Virus record (IMG/VR): IMGVR_UViG_3300044799_000023 | Span: 1 to 38,945 of that record | From: a virus | Direction: 5' to 3' (one strand) | DNA: 38,945 bases | Part shown: piece by piece, positions 1 to 7,811 of the stretch | Numbering within the stretch: position 1 is the first letter of the stretch | Layout of the letters: each line of letters starts with the position of its first letter | Made by a program: the position numbers and the translations under genes | The notes under the pieces: model-generated | What the model was told of the DNA's origin: nothing | Database searches by the model: none | Seen by the model: only the letters and a program-made list of their open reading frames with translations

Positions 1-352
1 TGCTGTATCTAAAAGCTGAGATGCAAAAGCGACTCCCACACAAGTGCTTGCCACAAGGCTTGAAATATCTATGTCAAAGTATCCTGAAGTAGTGTTGACT
101 TGGCTTTGAATAGTTATATCATCATTATCAGCCCATGAGTCCGATGATGATTCGGTAGTTATCTTATTGTTGGCTGTATCAATGGCTGTAATTACACGAG
201 CTGTTGCCCTTGTCGTGTTCCACAGTAAAACTTTGCCAGCCAGAGCTGTATAGGTAATAGATGCAAGAAATCCCTCTCCACTGTCACCATCATAAGGGAC
301 ATTGGTTGTTGTTAGCCCTCCCGAACCGCCAGCATTTATCTTGGCCGTAAAG
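1..352. repeat. Left copy of terminal overlap repeat
   Basis: These 352 bases match 38594-38945 apart from seven substitutions, at 127, 130, 151, 163, 169, 223 and 225, about 98 percent identity. The repeat reaches both window ends. The reading frame of the tail gene passes from the left copy into the right-hand unique sequence without a break, so the simplest reading is a circular or circularly permuted genome assembled with an overlap. The mismatches are clustered and five of seven are silent, so they look like natural variants rather than read errors. Confidence 0.85.
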
Positions 353-936
353 GTGCTTGAGGGGCCAGTGTCATTGGCAAATAGATTTAGGTCATTTGCT
401 CCAGGGATATATTGATTAGGAGCTACTAAGGCTTTGGTCTCAGCTTGAGTCTTTTTGACAAACGCCCCAGAGCCTGAAGCTGCAAGAAAGTCGCTGGCAG
501 CAGTAGCTAGGGAATGTTTGATATATTGGGTGTGGTCATCATCGGTAAGCCCGTCTAAAGCTAATCCGTGGTCTAGTTTACCTGCCTGAGCACCAGTAGA
601 TTGATGAGTATGGTCTGCCGTTGCTGCCCTATAAAGAGTATCGAGGTATGTCTTGAGAAATGCCTTAACCTGAGTCCATGTAGAGGTCTTTAGGGCATCG
701 GAGGCCTCACTATCTCGGTATAATGCCTTGTCAGCATCAATAGGGGGATTCTTGGTCTCAACAGCCCCTAATGCCGTGTCTGTGCCTTGTGTATGGGAAA
801 GCATCGCAGTTCTCAGGTTTGCCCCTGTTATCTTCTTGGTCTCGTCAGGAGTAGCTTCTATATCTACAATAGAAACTAGGTCAGTATCGGCTAGGGTAGT
901 CTTTGCAGTTAGTTCACTTATCTTCTGGTCTGCCAT
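1..936 (-). CDS. Tail/receptor-binding-type virion protein, N-terminal part (continues across the join)
   Basis: The start is ATG at 936 (MADQKISELTAKTTLADTD), preceded by AAGGAGAATT that overlaps the stop of the upstream gene at 945. The opening MADQKISELTA..LADTDLVSIVD is common in phage tail fibre and adaptor proteins that start with a short helical segment. A TDDDHTQYI motif around residues 165-175 is typical of tail fibre collagen-like or trimer-registering regions. No stop occurs before base 1. Joined to 38384-38593 the protein would be 381 residues. It follows the beta-propeller tail protein and precedes the repeat module protein, all in one operon. The tail role is inferred from context and composition; the exact function is not recognised. 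Confidence 0.75.
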   Translation of the reverse strand, partial: MADQKISELTAKTTLADTDLVSIVDIEATPDETKKITGANLRTAMLSHTQGTDTALGAVETKNPPIDADKALYRDSEASDALKTSTWTQVKAFLKTYLDTLYRAATADHTHQSTGAQAGKLDHGLALDGLTDDDHTQYIKHSLATAASDFLAASGSGAFVKKTQAETKALVAPNQYIPGANDLNLFANDTGPSSTFTAKINAGGSGGLTTTNVPYDGDSGEGFLASITYTALAGKVLLWNTTRATARVITAIDTANNKITTESSSDSWADNDDITIQSQVNTTSGYFDIDISSLVASTCVGVAFASQLLDTA

Positions 937-944
937 AATTCTCC

Positions 945-3005
945 TTATTCATCCTTCGACTCTACACTCATGTCTCTGTGTGGCTTTGATTTAACGAACA
1001 TATCACGGTAGGGACGATTAAATAGTCTCATTGTGAGGTCTCGGCCAGGGTGAGGGAGATTTCCCACAAGGGATAGGATTCCACTTAAAATCTTGGAAGT
1101 CATTTTCTTCACCGAGCCTGTGAATGTAAGCGTCCCACTCGCAAATTTCCTTGTGTATTTGTTTACTATCCCCACAGGCATTATTAGCCCGACCACATTC
1201 TTGCTCATATTTCTGGTAAGGGAACTCGTAAAACTCAGTACCCCGCCGATTGCCACATATATCGTAGCTCCTACTGCTAATATGCCCGAAGGCGTAAATG
1301 CACCTGTTAAATTCTTACTGGTTTGCTTAACGACTTCTCCTGCGGAAGATAAATACCCTACCAGGTCCACGACATAGGTTTTAATGGTGCTCACGTCTCC
1401 CACGAAACTTAACACACCCCCGACTGCTTGAGTAGTGATTGATACGATTTCTGTGGCTACTTCTCCTGCGAAGTCAAGCACACCACCTATCGCCTGAATA
1501 AATATCTTAGAAGGTGACAATGCCCCGGAGGGACTTATCGCTCCAGCGACAATCTTATAGATGTTTCTCATTAAATCTCCTGTGAAACTGATAGCCCCTT
1601 CCAATGGCTTTGATGATAGCTTGATTAAAGCACCGGCAGGAGATAGGACTCCCATGACTATCTTCTGCGTAAACCTTGTTAAAGACCCGCTAGAACTTAA
1701 TGTCCCTGATAAAGACTTGAAAGTAAAAGGGTGAGTAATGCCCACAAAAGAAAGACTACCTTGCATATTCTTACTCATAGACCTTGAGAGCCCCCCTGCG
1801 GGAGAAAGAGTGCCCCCCTTTGACACTATCCTTATTCTCGCTGTGGAAAGCGAACCTGTAAATGACAGCACACCACTTACGGCTTTTTGTGTCGCTTCTC
1901 CAAATGAAAGAAAGGCAAAGCGGACATTATAAGGAGATGATGCTTTTGTCTGGTAGGATAAGCCTATGTTCCCATCATAGCTCTTGTAAAAGCATTGAAT
2001 GAGACGGGTGCCAGTGAATAAATCTGTAGATTCATCTACCCAATCAATTGCTGTTTCCCATGAACCGCTATACTTCCTGTAATAGACATGGTTATCACTC
2101 CTGAGCCAGAACACATAAAGATTGCTTCCGTCATAGGTTATTACGGGAGTGCTATAAGAGTTAAGTCCCGAATTCTCAAGCAGTGTCAGGCCAGACCAGC
2201 TACCACTTGTTCCATGCACATACTGAATCCTATATGGTGTACCATAGGATTTATAGACTATATGGATTTCATCATTGATTGCAACTCCACATAGCATAGC
2301 AAAGGTGCTGGTGGAAAGTTTGCCATCATTACTATCTGGTGTAACATATTCAATAGCACTCCAAGTATCTACTCCGTTATAAAATCTAACCTGAATTCTC
2401 TCACGTATCGAACCATATGTTTTGTAAATTATGGCAGCCAACTTCCCATTAGTTTGTGGTAATAAGAAAACTAGACTAGATATACTACTTAAAAGTAAAA
2501 GTGGATAGCCACTTGCGGTTGACCAAGTCCCGTCATTAGTAGAGGATTTAGTAACGGTAGGGTTTCCTAATGAGCCACTTGTACCATAAGCTATCCAAGG
2601 GTATCCATTAGAGTCAATGCAAAGACTTATGTCATCGGCTACACTCCCATCTGCTAGTGCGGTTTGTTCAACTGCACTCCAAGATATTGTCCCGTCAGAT
2701 TGCGGTGTTCCCCGTCTATATTTAATCCCTGTGTACCGATTACTTGATTCCCCTGTGTTTCTTGCATAATGAACATAAGTATCATCGAAACACAGGTCAT
2801 AGTTGGCACCATTCGGTGATGGTAGGGCAGCTATCTCAACTATATCACCCCAGCTAATTCCATCAGTACTGGTCTGATACACGAGGTCATTCGTATCAGG
2901 TTTACAGTAAAATACCCAAAACCTGCCAGCAGCGTGAAAGGCATTTCTCTGGGGAGGTATTCGTATGCTAGTAACATCTGTCGTTGTCCCTACTGTAGAT
3001 GCCAT
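945..3005 (-). CDS. Tail protein: beta-propeller-like N-terminus plus about 15 short glycine repeats
   Basis: ATG at 3005 (MASTVGTTTDVTS) follows AAGGAACAAT. A start at 3032 would lie inside a terminator stem and is rejected. Product is 686 residues. Residues about 10-365 carry repeated aromatic and Ser/Thr-rich strands such as YQTSTDGISW and YRKYSGSW, like BNR or sialidase-type propellers that bind glycans; no catalytic arginine set was established. Residues about 373-655 form roughly 15 units of 18-22 residues with the pattern G-x-L-[ST]-[FP]-x-G-x-[LV] followed by a lysine-rich linker. The last 28 residues (MRLFNRPYRDM...) recur in the 122-residue protein at 38015-38383. It is likely a host-surface-binding tail appendage; that role is inferred. 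Confidence 0.8.
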   Translation of the reverse strand: MASTVGTTTDVTSIRIPPQRNAFHAAGRFWVFYCKPDTNDLVYQTSTDGISWGDIVEIAALPSPNGANYDLCFDDTYVHYARNTGESSNRYTGIKYRRGTPQSDGTISWSAVEQTALADGSVADDISLCIDSNGYPWIAYGTSGSLGNPTVTKSSTNDGTWSTASGYPLLLLSSISSLVFLLPQTNGKLAAIIYKTYGSIRERIQVRFYNGVDTWSAIEYVTPDSNDGKLSTSTFAMLCGVAINDEIHIVYKSYGTPYRIQYVHGTSGSWSGLTLLENSGLNSYSTPVITYDGSNLYVFWLRSDNHVYYRKYSGSWETAIDWVDESTDLFTGTRLIQCFYKSYDGNIGLSYQTKASSPYNVRFAFLSFGEATQKAVSGVLSFTGSLSTARIRIVSKGGTLSPAGGLSRSMSKNMQGSLSFVGITHPFTFKSLSGTLSSSGSLTRFTQKIVMGVLSPAGALIKLSSKPLEGAISFTGDLMRNIYKIVAGAISPSGALSPSKIFIQAIGGVLDFAGEVATEIVSITTQAVGGVLSFVGDVSTIKTYVVDLVGYLSSAGEVVKQTSKNLTGAFTPSGILAVGATIYVAIGGVLSFTSSLTRNMSKNVVGLIMPVGIVNKYTRKFASGTLTFTGSVKKMTSKILSGILSLVGNLPHPGRDLTMRLFNRPYRDMFVKSKPHRDMSVESKDE

Positions 3006-3016
3006 ATTGTTCCTTA

Positions 3017-3043
3017 ACAAAAAAGAGGGCATTTAGCCCTCTT
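3017..3043 (-). terminator. Intrinsic terminator just before the repeat tail gene
   Basis: On the minus strand AAGAGGGC, a TAAAT loop and GCCCTCTT form an 8-bp stem followed directly by TTTTG. It sits between the small gene at 3080-3196 and the ATG at 3005, only 12 bases upstream, so it may set the level of tail-appendage transcripts. No clear promoter was seen between the hairpin and the next gene. Confidence 0.8.
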
Positions 3044-3079
3044 GTTCGACTAATTACTAAATTTATCCTTTATTGTTAG

Positions 3080-3196
3080 TTATGAAATCCTCTCTTTATT
3101 CCAAGGTATTTGCCCCTTAACAAACGGCTTGCCACTAGGTTGTCGCCCTTTCTGAAACTGCGTTTTTATTGACCCTTGCCCTTTTCCTTTTGGCAT
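3080..3196 (-). CDS. Small basic protein with a KGQIPWNK motif
   Basis: The reading frame gives 38 residues (MPKGKGQGSIKTQFQKGRQP...). ATG at 3196 has a good SD (GGAGGTGAAGG). Eleven residues are Lys or Arg. The end KGQIPWNKERIS resembles the FxKGxxPWNKG motif found beside HNH homing endonucleases and NUMOD modules, but no nuclease domain is present. It lies between the virion gene at 3333 and the terminator at 3017. Coding status rests on the SD, the clean spacing and the motif; function is unknown. Confidence 0.55.
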   Translation of the reverse strand: MPKGKGQGSIKTQFQKGRQPSGKPFVKGQIPWNKERIS

Positions 3197-3328
3197 CCTT
3201 CACCTCCTGTTATTATTGTAGCACAGGAAGTGAGGGGTGTCAACGGTATCATCCGCCCGCCGTTACAGTGAGTTGGTACGTGAATTCGCAAGAAATCCAG
3301 GCGTTTCCGCTGGCTTCGACTATCTCTT

Positions 3329-3351
3329 CATCCTACGCAAAGCATAGGATG
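3329..3351 (-). other. Hairpin over the stop codon of the virion gene
   Basis: CATCCTACGC, AAA, GCATAGGATG make a 10-bp stem with a 3-base loop. The one imperfect pair becomes a G-U wobble only in the minus-strand RNA, so the structure suits the late transcript. There is no T-run. It may act in RNA processing or 3'-end protection. Confidence 0.5.
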
Positions 3352-4025
3352 CGGGGCGCTTGTGAGGTCTTATTGGTAGACTCCTCAACCTCTAGTCTGT
3401 GAACCTTCTTAACTACTTTAATGTCATTCATTAAGCTAGGCTGCGGATTGTCATGGGCATTGCCTTTAGAGTTCCCGCAATTCACCCCGTATTGCCCGTT
3501 AATTTGCACTAACGGCAGACCGTTTCCAATCTTTTCGCCGTTTGTCACGTTCACGGCAGCGAACTTGCTCCTGTCCATCAGAGTAGCCCCACTTGAAGCG
3601 CTGAATAAGCCGTGCTCTGTGATGGCGAGAGAACCCCCGTAGGTATGAGTAGCCACCGATTTATAGATGTTCGCAGTAGCACCTTCATCTTGAGTTCCCA
3701 CATCTCTTGCATCACCACAGGGGGTTCCCAGCCCAGTATTCTCAGCAAGTTCATCACCAGTTCCCGTCCCTGAATCATGGTATTTGAAGGTAGAATGAGC
3801 TGCCTGACTTGATTTGAGTTCGTCCACCAGAAGAGCAGCATAGGCATCGGTTACGCACCGAGTCGCCCTTCGTCTATCCCTTCTAATCTCACGGCAGAGA
3901 ACTCCGTCCTGAGCAATAATGTCGCCGTTCGGATCAGGGACAAGATGTCTCGTCGTTAAGACAGCTGTCATAGTCAGCTTCCCCCCTAAGCCGAATAAAT
4001 CTTGTAGTTTTCTAATTAGGTTCAT
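3333..4025 (-). CDS. Conserved phage virion-associated protein
   Basis: Product is 230 residues, ATG at 4025, with an SD in TTAAAAGGAGGAAAC. The middle contains FKYHDSGTGT (about residues 79-88), then ATANIYKSVATHTY, ITEHGLFS and LMDRSKFAAVNV. This order is shared by a family of conserved phage structural-region proteins that I recognise by pattern but cannot name. Relatives usually end soon after the DRS-FAAVNV segment in a beta strand. Here the last 60 residues are unlike that and end in a lysine-rich tail, so a lineage-specific extension or an old frameshift near codon 170 is possible. It lies between the adaptor candidate and the tail genes. Confidence 0.7.
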   Translation of the reverse strand: MNLIRKLQDLFGLGGKLTMTAVLTTRHLVPDPNGDIIAQDGVLCREIRRDRRRATRCVTDAYAALLVDELKSSQAAHSTFKYHDSGTGTGDELAENTGLGTPCGDARDVGTQDEGATANIYKSVATHTYGGSLAITEHGLFSASSGATLMDRSKFAAVNVTNGEKIGNGLPLVQINGQYGVNCGNSKGNAHDNPQPSLMNDIKVVKKVHRLEVEESTNKTSQAPRILCFA

Positions 4026-4036
4026 GTTTCCTCCTT

Positions 4037-4609
4037 TTAACTAAAATCCCAGACTTTAGGTCTGGTTATTGAATTGAGACCGTTTTGATATATCGCAAAC
4101 TGTTGTGTCGCCCATTCGTGATACCACCGATAAGTAGATGGCACGATTTGAGCCCGCATACTGTTAAGAAATGCCATAGCAGCCTTAGCCACAACGCCTT
4201 TGATTAGGATTCCCTCTAAATCGGGACTCAATGTAGATGCGGCTTCGGTCAACTGGTGAACCTCGTGACAATATAAATAGACATCCTCTCCTGAAGTCGG
4301 CTCGCTTTCAAGCGTTAGAGTGTCCCCGAAGATAGTGAATTTCAGTTCGCTAGGCGGGTAGTTTCCTGTGGGATATTCCACCAGCACAACTTTGTCGCCG
4401 ATTAAGTCAAGATCGCTAAGGTCTATCTCCCTTGTGCCATCGCTTTCTACCGTTTCCTTATACTCGTAGGGGTTTCTCTGGGAGATTTCGACCAGGACTT
4501 CGCTTATATGAATGTCCAGTTCATCATCGGCGAACTCATAGTCCTCTTCCTCAAACTCGTCCCTTAAAAGCTGCCTTATCGTTCCTCGAATTGTGGATAA
4601 ATTCCTCAT
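4037..4609 (-). CDS. Candidate head-tail adaptor (connector) protein
   Basis: Product is 190 residues, ATG at 4609 (MRNLSTIRGTIRQLLRDEF). The N-terminal half is helical and acidic (RDEFEEEDYEFADDELDIHISEV), followed by a strand-rich middle with a YPTGNYPP turn and a C-terminal helical bundle (GVVAKAAMAFLNSMRAQ). This helix, beta-insert, helix plan and the position downstream of the capsid genes match ring-forming connector proteins that bind below the portal. Sequence alone does not prove it. It follows the 53-residue gene at 4617 with a 7-base gap. Confidence 0.55.
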   Translation of the reverse strand: MRNLSTIRGTIRQLLRDEFEEEDYEFADDELDIHISEVLVEISQRNPYEYKETVESDGTREIDLSDLDLIGDKVVLVEYPTGNYPPSELKFTIFGDTLTLESEPTSGEDVYLYCHEVHQLTEAASTLSPDLEGILIKGVVAKAAMAFLNSMRAQIVPSTYRWYHEWATQQFAIYQNGLNSITRPKVWDFS

Positions 4610-4616
4610 GGTTCAC

Positions 4617-4778
4617 CTACTTCTTTTCAATTGGCCCCTTACACCATTCCGCTAGTTTGTCCTCAGTCATTGATTCCGCCATCTTTGCAGCTTCGGCACT
4701 ATAAGATGCCGGTGTCTTGCCCCGTTTCATACTAAGGGCAATGCAAGCAAGGGTTCTTTGATTCTTACTTGTTGGCAT
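4617..4778 (-). CDS. 53-residue protein, DUF3008-like
   Basis: ATG at 4778 has a near-perfect SD (AAGGAGGTAACT). The sequence MPTSKNQRTLACIALSMKRG, then ASYSAEAAKMAESMTEDKLAEW, closely follows the pattern of the small DUF3008 proteins (MPAKSKAQQR..., KRGE, SMSEEEL). Those are short helical phage and bacterial proteins of unknown role. It sits between the FmdB-type gene and the adaptor candidate in the late operon. Confidence 0.75.
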   Translation of the reverse strand: MPTSKNQRTLACIALSMKRGKTPASYSAEAAKMAESMTEDKLAEWCKGPIEKK

Positions 4779-4788
4779 AGTTACCTCC

Positions 4789-4992
4789 TTATATATTTCT
4801 TACAAACTCATCTTTCTTGAAGGGCGTGATGTCATCATTGATTGTCCAGCCGAAGGTGTGATTCACCACAGACATGACTTTAGGTGCTAACTGCCCGCAC
4901 TGAGGACATTCGGCTGTCTGCCTTTCATTTATGGGCCTGCGAGCTTCAAATTTTAATTGACAGTCTTGGCAGTGATACTCATACAGGAACAA
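4789..4992 (-). CDS. FmdB-type zinc ribbon protein
   Basis: Product is 67 residues with a TTG start at 4992 (MFLYEYHCQDCQLKFEARRP), supported by GAGGAG four bases upstream and by the family's fixed opening M-x-L-Y-E-Y-x-C. Zinc ligands are C8-x2-C11 and C29-x2-C32 (CPQCG). FmdB-type proteins are small putative regulators; phage copies are often near structural genes and their job is unknown. The start overlaps the end of the upstream gene by 14 bases, which suggests translational coupling. Confidence 0.85.
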   Translation of the reverse strand: MFLYEYHCQDCQLKFEARRPINERQTAECPQCGQLAPKVMSVVNHTFGWTINDDITPFKKDEFVRNI

Positions 4993-5191
4993 GTATCTCC
5001 TCTATGGTTTCGCCCCTTATTGGATTCCCTAAGACTCCCAGTTCCTTAGCCTGTTCCCGGATAAATCCCGTTTGGGCATTGACGAAGGTGAACAAGTATT
5101 CCCCATCGGCAAATACCTCACAGGTCTTGAGTCGTTTGAGTTCGTGGACTTTGAGCTTCTTAAACTCTGTAATTGTTATTGTTGGAATCAT
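4979..5191 (-). CDS. Small protein of unknown function, late operon
   Basis: ATG at 5191 (MIPTITITEFKKLKVHELKR) is 7-8 bases after AAGGAG; the GTG at 5197 is too close to that SD. Product is 70 residues. The sequence is a strand, a basic helix (EFKKLKVHELKRLK), then a mixed segment with EYLFTFVNAQTGFIREQAK. The opening resembles Phd/YefM antitoxins only superficially, and no toxin gene is adjacent. It overlaps the FmdB-type gene. Confidence 0.7.
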   Translation of the reverse strand: MIPTITITEFKKLKVHELKRLKTCEVFADGEYLFTFVNAQTGFIREQAKELGVLGNPIRGETIEEILVPV

Positions 5192-5193
5192 AA

Positions 5194-5589
5194 TCACGCT
5201 CCTTGTGTCACTCGGTTGAAGCCTCGACAGTAAAATACTCTGTTCGCCGTCTGGTCAGCCCCAGCGTATAATCGGAAATAACGAGTCCCGCCTATTCGGA
5301 AGGTAGCCACTATTCCACCTGCTCCAGATGATGTAGCATGGGCAAATGTCCCCGTAGCATCAGCGTCAAATGCGTGTACCGCTACTGGGACTGTCGCTAT
5401 CAGTTCATCTCTTTGGACATAAGGCATAATCGTAGCCTGGGCACTCAATGTTGGGATGAAAACTGTCAGGAATTCGTAGTTGTCGCCGAGGTCAACCAAA
5501 TCGGTGAATCGGTCAACATCATCGCCAACAAACTCTGTCGCTACCCTGTCGTAGTCTAATGTAGCTGTTTTCCATTCTGAAGCATACAT
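5194..5589 (-). CDS. Predicted small virion or connector protein
   Basis: ATG at 5589 (MYASEWKTATLDYDRVATEF) lies five bases after GGAGG, so the earlier ATG at 5601 is not used. Product is 131 residues, strand-rich, with alternating hydrophobic segments (LTVFIPTLSAQATIMPYVQR, TFRIGGTRYFRLYAG) and many Ala, Thr and Gly. The fold type and the location between the capsid block and the adaptor suggest a capsid-associated or tail-completion protein. No named family recognised. Confidence 0.65.
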   Translation of the reverse strand: MYASEWKTATLDYDRVATEFVGDDVDRFTDLVDLGDNYEFLTVFIPTLSAQATIMPYVQRDELIATVPVAVHAFDADATGTFAHATSSGAGGIVATFRIGGTRYFRLYAGADQTANRVFYCRGFNRVTQGA

Positions 5590-5600
5590 AATTTCCTCCA

Positions 5601-5897
5601 TTAAATAGTAATTACTAGCTTCGTTAAATCGCTTACTACTGAAAGCACACCCGTATCATCTGCATAACCAACGGCTGCGTACTTCCCGACCTCTACCTTT
5701 TCAGCGATAAAGCCGATGATATGGACTGCCGTAGTCCCGTTATAAATAGCAGGGATTCCGAAACCGAGACTTCTAATATCAAGTAATGTCTCAAGTGCAG
5801 CCCTTTCTCTGGTAGAACTAACTGTTGAGTCTGGGTTTACAACCTGTCCACCCACAGGGTCATCAAATTCGTCTAATATTTCTTCTGCTGTTCTCAT
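5601..5897 (-). CDS. Small virion-region protein
   Basis: The likely start is ATG at 5897 (MRTAEEILDEFDDPVGG), preceded by AAGGAG. An upstream ATG at 5924 has no SD and falls in the loop of a 9-bp hairpin. Product is 98 residues, with an acidic N-terminus followed by beta segments (AVHIIGFIAEKVEVGKYAAVGYADDTGVL). It overlaps the next gene through TAATG. Capsid decoration is possible from position, but nothing specific identifies it. Confidence 0.65.
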   Translation of the reverse strand: MRTAEEILDEFDDPVGGQVVNPDSTVSSTRERAALETLLDIRSLGFGIPAIYNGTTAVHIIGFIAEKVEVGKYAAVGYADDTGVLSVVSDLTKLVITI

Positions 5898-5909
5898 ATT
5901 CTCCTTGTA

Positions 5910-5940
5910 GGCTGGCTGAGCCATTTAGACCCAGCCAGCC
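5910..5940 (-). other. Strong intercistronic hairpin
   Basis: GGCTGGCTG and CAGCCAGCC form a perfect 9-bp inverted repeat with a 13-base loop. It lies between the stop at 5947 and the SD at about 5900-5905. There is no T-run, so it is not a standard terminator. It could be an RNA-processing or translation-control element between the capsid-linked gene and the small gene below. Confidence 0.6.
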
Positions 5941-5946
5941 AATTTG

Positions 5947-6735
5947 TTAGGGGTCAACTTGCAGGTTAATAAACCAAGTTGCTGTTGAACCACTGTGAGG
6001 TATGCCGTAGCCCATTATCTGATAGTTGGCTACATATAGTCGGGCAGAACCATCAATGTGAAACACTGCCTGTCTAGCACCAGCAGTTGCACCGATTTCT
6101 TCATTGTAAGGCACAACCGCACAAGGTCCCCAGGTCTGAATCCACTGCCATTTTGAAACAGCCCAGTCGAGTAAGGTTACACCCAACCAGCTAACATCAT
6201 CCCTACCAGCAGCCCAAGAGCAACCCATCCTAGAATACTTATTGGCAATGAGTTTATTGCTCCCCTGACTAGCAGTTAAGGCTGATAGTGTTCCCCTCTC
6301 TAAAGTCAGAGTTACGTGACCACCACTGGTAGCAGTATTTGATAGGATTCTGAAGCAACTGTAAGGGTTGGTTCTCGGCATGAAGTAACCGCCTGCATAC
6401 TGGTTTAGAGTTGCAGTCGCATCCTCAATGACTAGTTCTGTCGAACCAGCGGCATGAACAACAGCATCCATAGTGACACTCTCATTGGAGACTACAGAGC
6501 AGAAGATACCGATATTTGCCTTGGTAGCAGCAGCATCTTCCTCGTAAGCATAGCCGTAATGGAATACTCTGTCGCCATCAACGAACTTGGTGCCTATAGG
6601 ATACTTCTGGATTGAGTCAGCAACATAGACATCTGGATGTGCTAGATTGCCAACACCTTCTTGCCCACCAACCCAAGGGGGCAGGACAATATATTTGCCA
6701 TTCTTGGCTACTAATTTATGAATTACTTGTGTCAT
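5947..6735 (-). CDS. Capsid-linked structural protein of unknown family
   Basis: ATG at 6735 (MTQVIHKLVAKNGKYIVLPP) follows AAGGAGG at good spacing; the longer frame to 6798 has no SD and reads through the leader. Product is 262 residues, rich in Gly, Ala and Thr with many predicted strands (VTLTLERGTLSAL, AVFHIDGSARLYVANYQIMGYG). It is immediately downstream of the major capsid gene, where decoration or head-fibre proteins are often found. The function is an inference from place and composition. Confidence 0.65.
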   Translation of the reverse strand: MTQVIHKLVAKNGKYIVLPPWVGGQEGVGNLAHPDVYVADSIQKYPIGTKFVDGDRVFHYGYAYEEDAAATKANIGIFCSVVSNESVTMDAVVHAAGSTELVIEDATATLNQYAGGYFMPRTNPYSCFRILSNTATSGGHVTLTLERGTLSALTASQGSNKLIANKYSRMGCSWAAGRDDVSWLGVTLLDWAVSKWQWIQTWGPCAVVPYNEEIGATAGARQAVFHIDGSARLYVANYQIMGYGIPHSGSTATWFINLQVDP

Positions 6736-6803
6736 TTTGTTTTTCCTCCTTAGAATCGTAGGGGGGTAGCATAAAGATTTACTATCCCCCGCATCCACAG
6801 GTT

Positions 6804-7799
6804 TTAGTCGTCAGGGTTGCAGTTGATTAAAACCGCAGCACTGTACTTCTTGAAGATTGCAGCACCAACATACCAGATATAGCGGTTTTCAATAGCGTTG
6901 TAGTCTGGTAATGGTTTATCGGGGTCAGAACGCTCATGCTTCATTTCGCCAGCGTGTAGCCCGGTGACTTTATCCAAGCCCAACTGAAGGGCAAAGATAA
7001 TCGTGTTGTCGTAGTTGGTTGTTCGTGCTTTAGCCGGGTCGTGAGTCGCTATAGCGAGAACTCCCGAAGTTCCATTGTAGTAGTTGTCTAGAATGAAGTC
7101 GGAGGCGTAGATAGGAGTGTCGTCATAGTGAGTCATCTTCACACCGAACTTGGTCTCACCGACCACTAGGACTCCGTTCCCACTCGCCCGGGACAAGTAA
7201 TTGAGTTTTCGTCTTGCCCTCCGGGACATTAAAAGTAAGTCGGGTTTCCCAGGCTTAACGGCGTCAACCAGTTTATCCATAGTCAGCATTTCAAGAGCAC
7301 CGGAATCGTCAGCCTCGGCTATGATCTGACTGTTATTCACGCTGTCAAGGTCGGTGACTGAGGCTCCTTCCAGTTCCGCAATCATGCGGAGCAAGCCCTT
7401 GAACTCTTTGGCATCGGATAGTGTTGAGGTTTGGCCGAGAATAAAGGTGTCCTCAAATTCATGTGCCATAGCCTGAGCTGCCAACGCAGCATCAATCGCC
7501 TCTGGGTTCTGGGTGGCATTGAGAGCAATCTTCGACTTATCGGTATAGGAGTTCTGAATCATAGTGTAGATGTCAGTCGTCCGCTGCTCAAAAGTGCCAG
7601 TGCTTTCAGCAATCTGGCTACCAACTGTCAACCAAGATGCCGTAGGTAAAGTGAGAGATACATTGTACTTTAGAGAGTTGCCCTGAACTGGCATCATGGG
7701 AAGCGCCTTTAATATCGGGCTTTCCTTTATCAGCCAGTCAACAACGCCCTTCAGTATCATGTCTCTGTCAAGGTATTCGTATTGTTCGAGTGTTTGCAT
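6804..7799 (-). CDS. Major capsid protein
   Basis: Product is 331 residues, ATG at 7799 with GGAGGAAACG upstream. It opens with a helical MQTLEQYEYLDRDMILKGVVDWL segment, then a conserved LPTASWLTVGSQIAESTGTFEQRT region like the N-arm and E-loop of HK97-fold capsid proteins in short-tailed phages. Further on are the central LLLMSRRARRKLNYL helix and a C-terminal ENRYIWYVGAAIFKKYSAAVL strand pair. The upstream neighbour is a charged coiled-coil scaffold, the usual partner. The HK97 fold is inferred from length, order and pattern. Confidence 0.85.
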   Translation of the reverse strand: MQTLEQYEYLDRDMILKGVVDWLIKESPILKALPMMPVQGNSLKYNVSLTLPTASWLTVGSQIAESTGTFEQRTTDIYTMIQNSYTDKSKIALNATQNPEAIDAALAAQAMAHEFEDTFILGQTSTLSDAKEFKGLLRMIAELEGASVTDLDSVNNSQIIAEADDSGALEMLTMDKLVDAVKPGKPDLLLMSRRARRKLNYLSRASGNGVLVVGETKFGVKMTHYDDTPIYASDFILDNYYNGTSGVLAIATHDPAKARTTNYDNTIIFALQLGLDKVTGLHAGEMKHERSDPDKPLPDYNAIENRYIWYVGAAIFKKYSAAVLINCNPDD

Positions 7800-7811
7800 C
7801 GTTTCCTCCGT

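Noticed and set aside
1-3005. Diversity-generating retroelement acting on tail genes
   Set aside because: No reverse transcriptase gene occurs and the seven differences between the terminal copies are mostly silent and not adenine-specific.
3006-3032. Upstream start of the large repeat tail protein
   Set aside because: It overlaps the terminator hairpin; the ATG at 3005 has an SD-like AAGGA.
4979-5191. Phd/YefM antitoxin
   Set aside because: Only a few opening residues look similar; there is no toxin partner and the gene lies in the virion operon.
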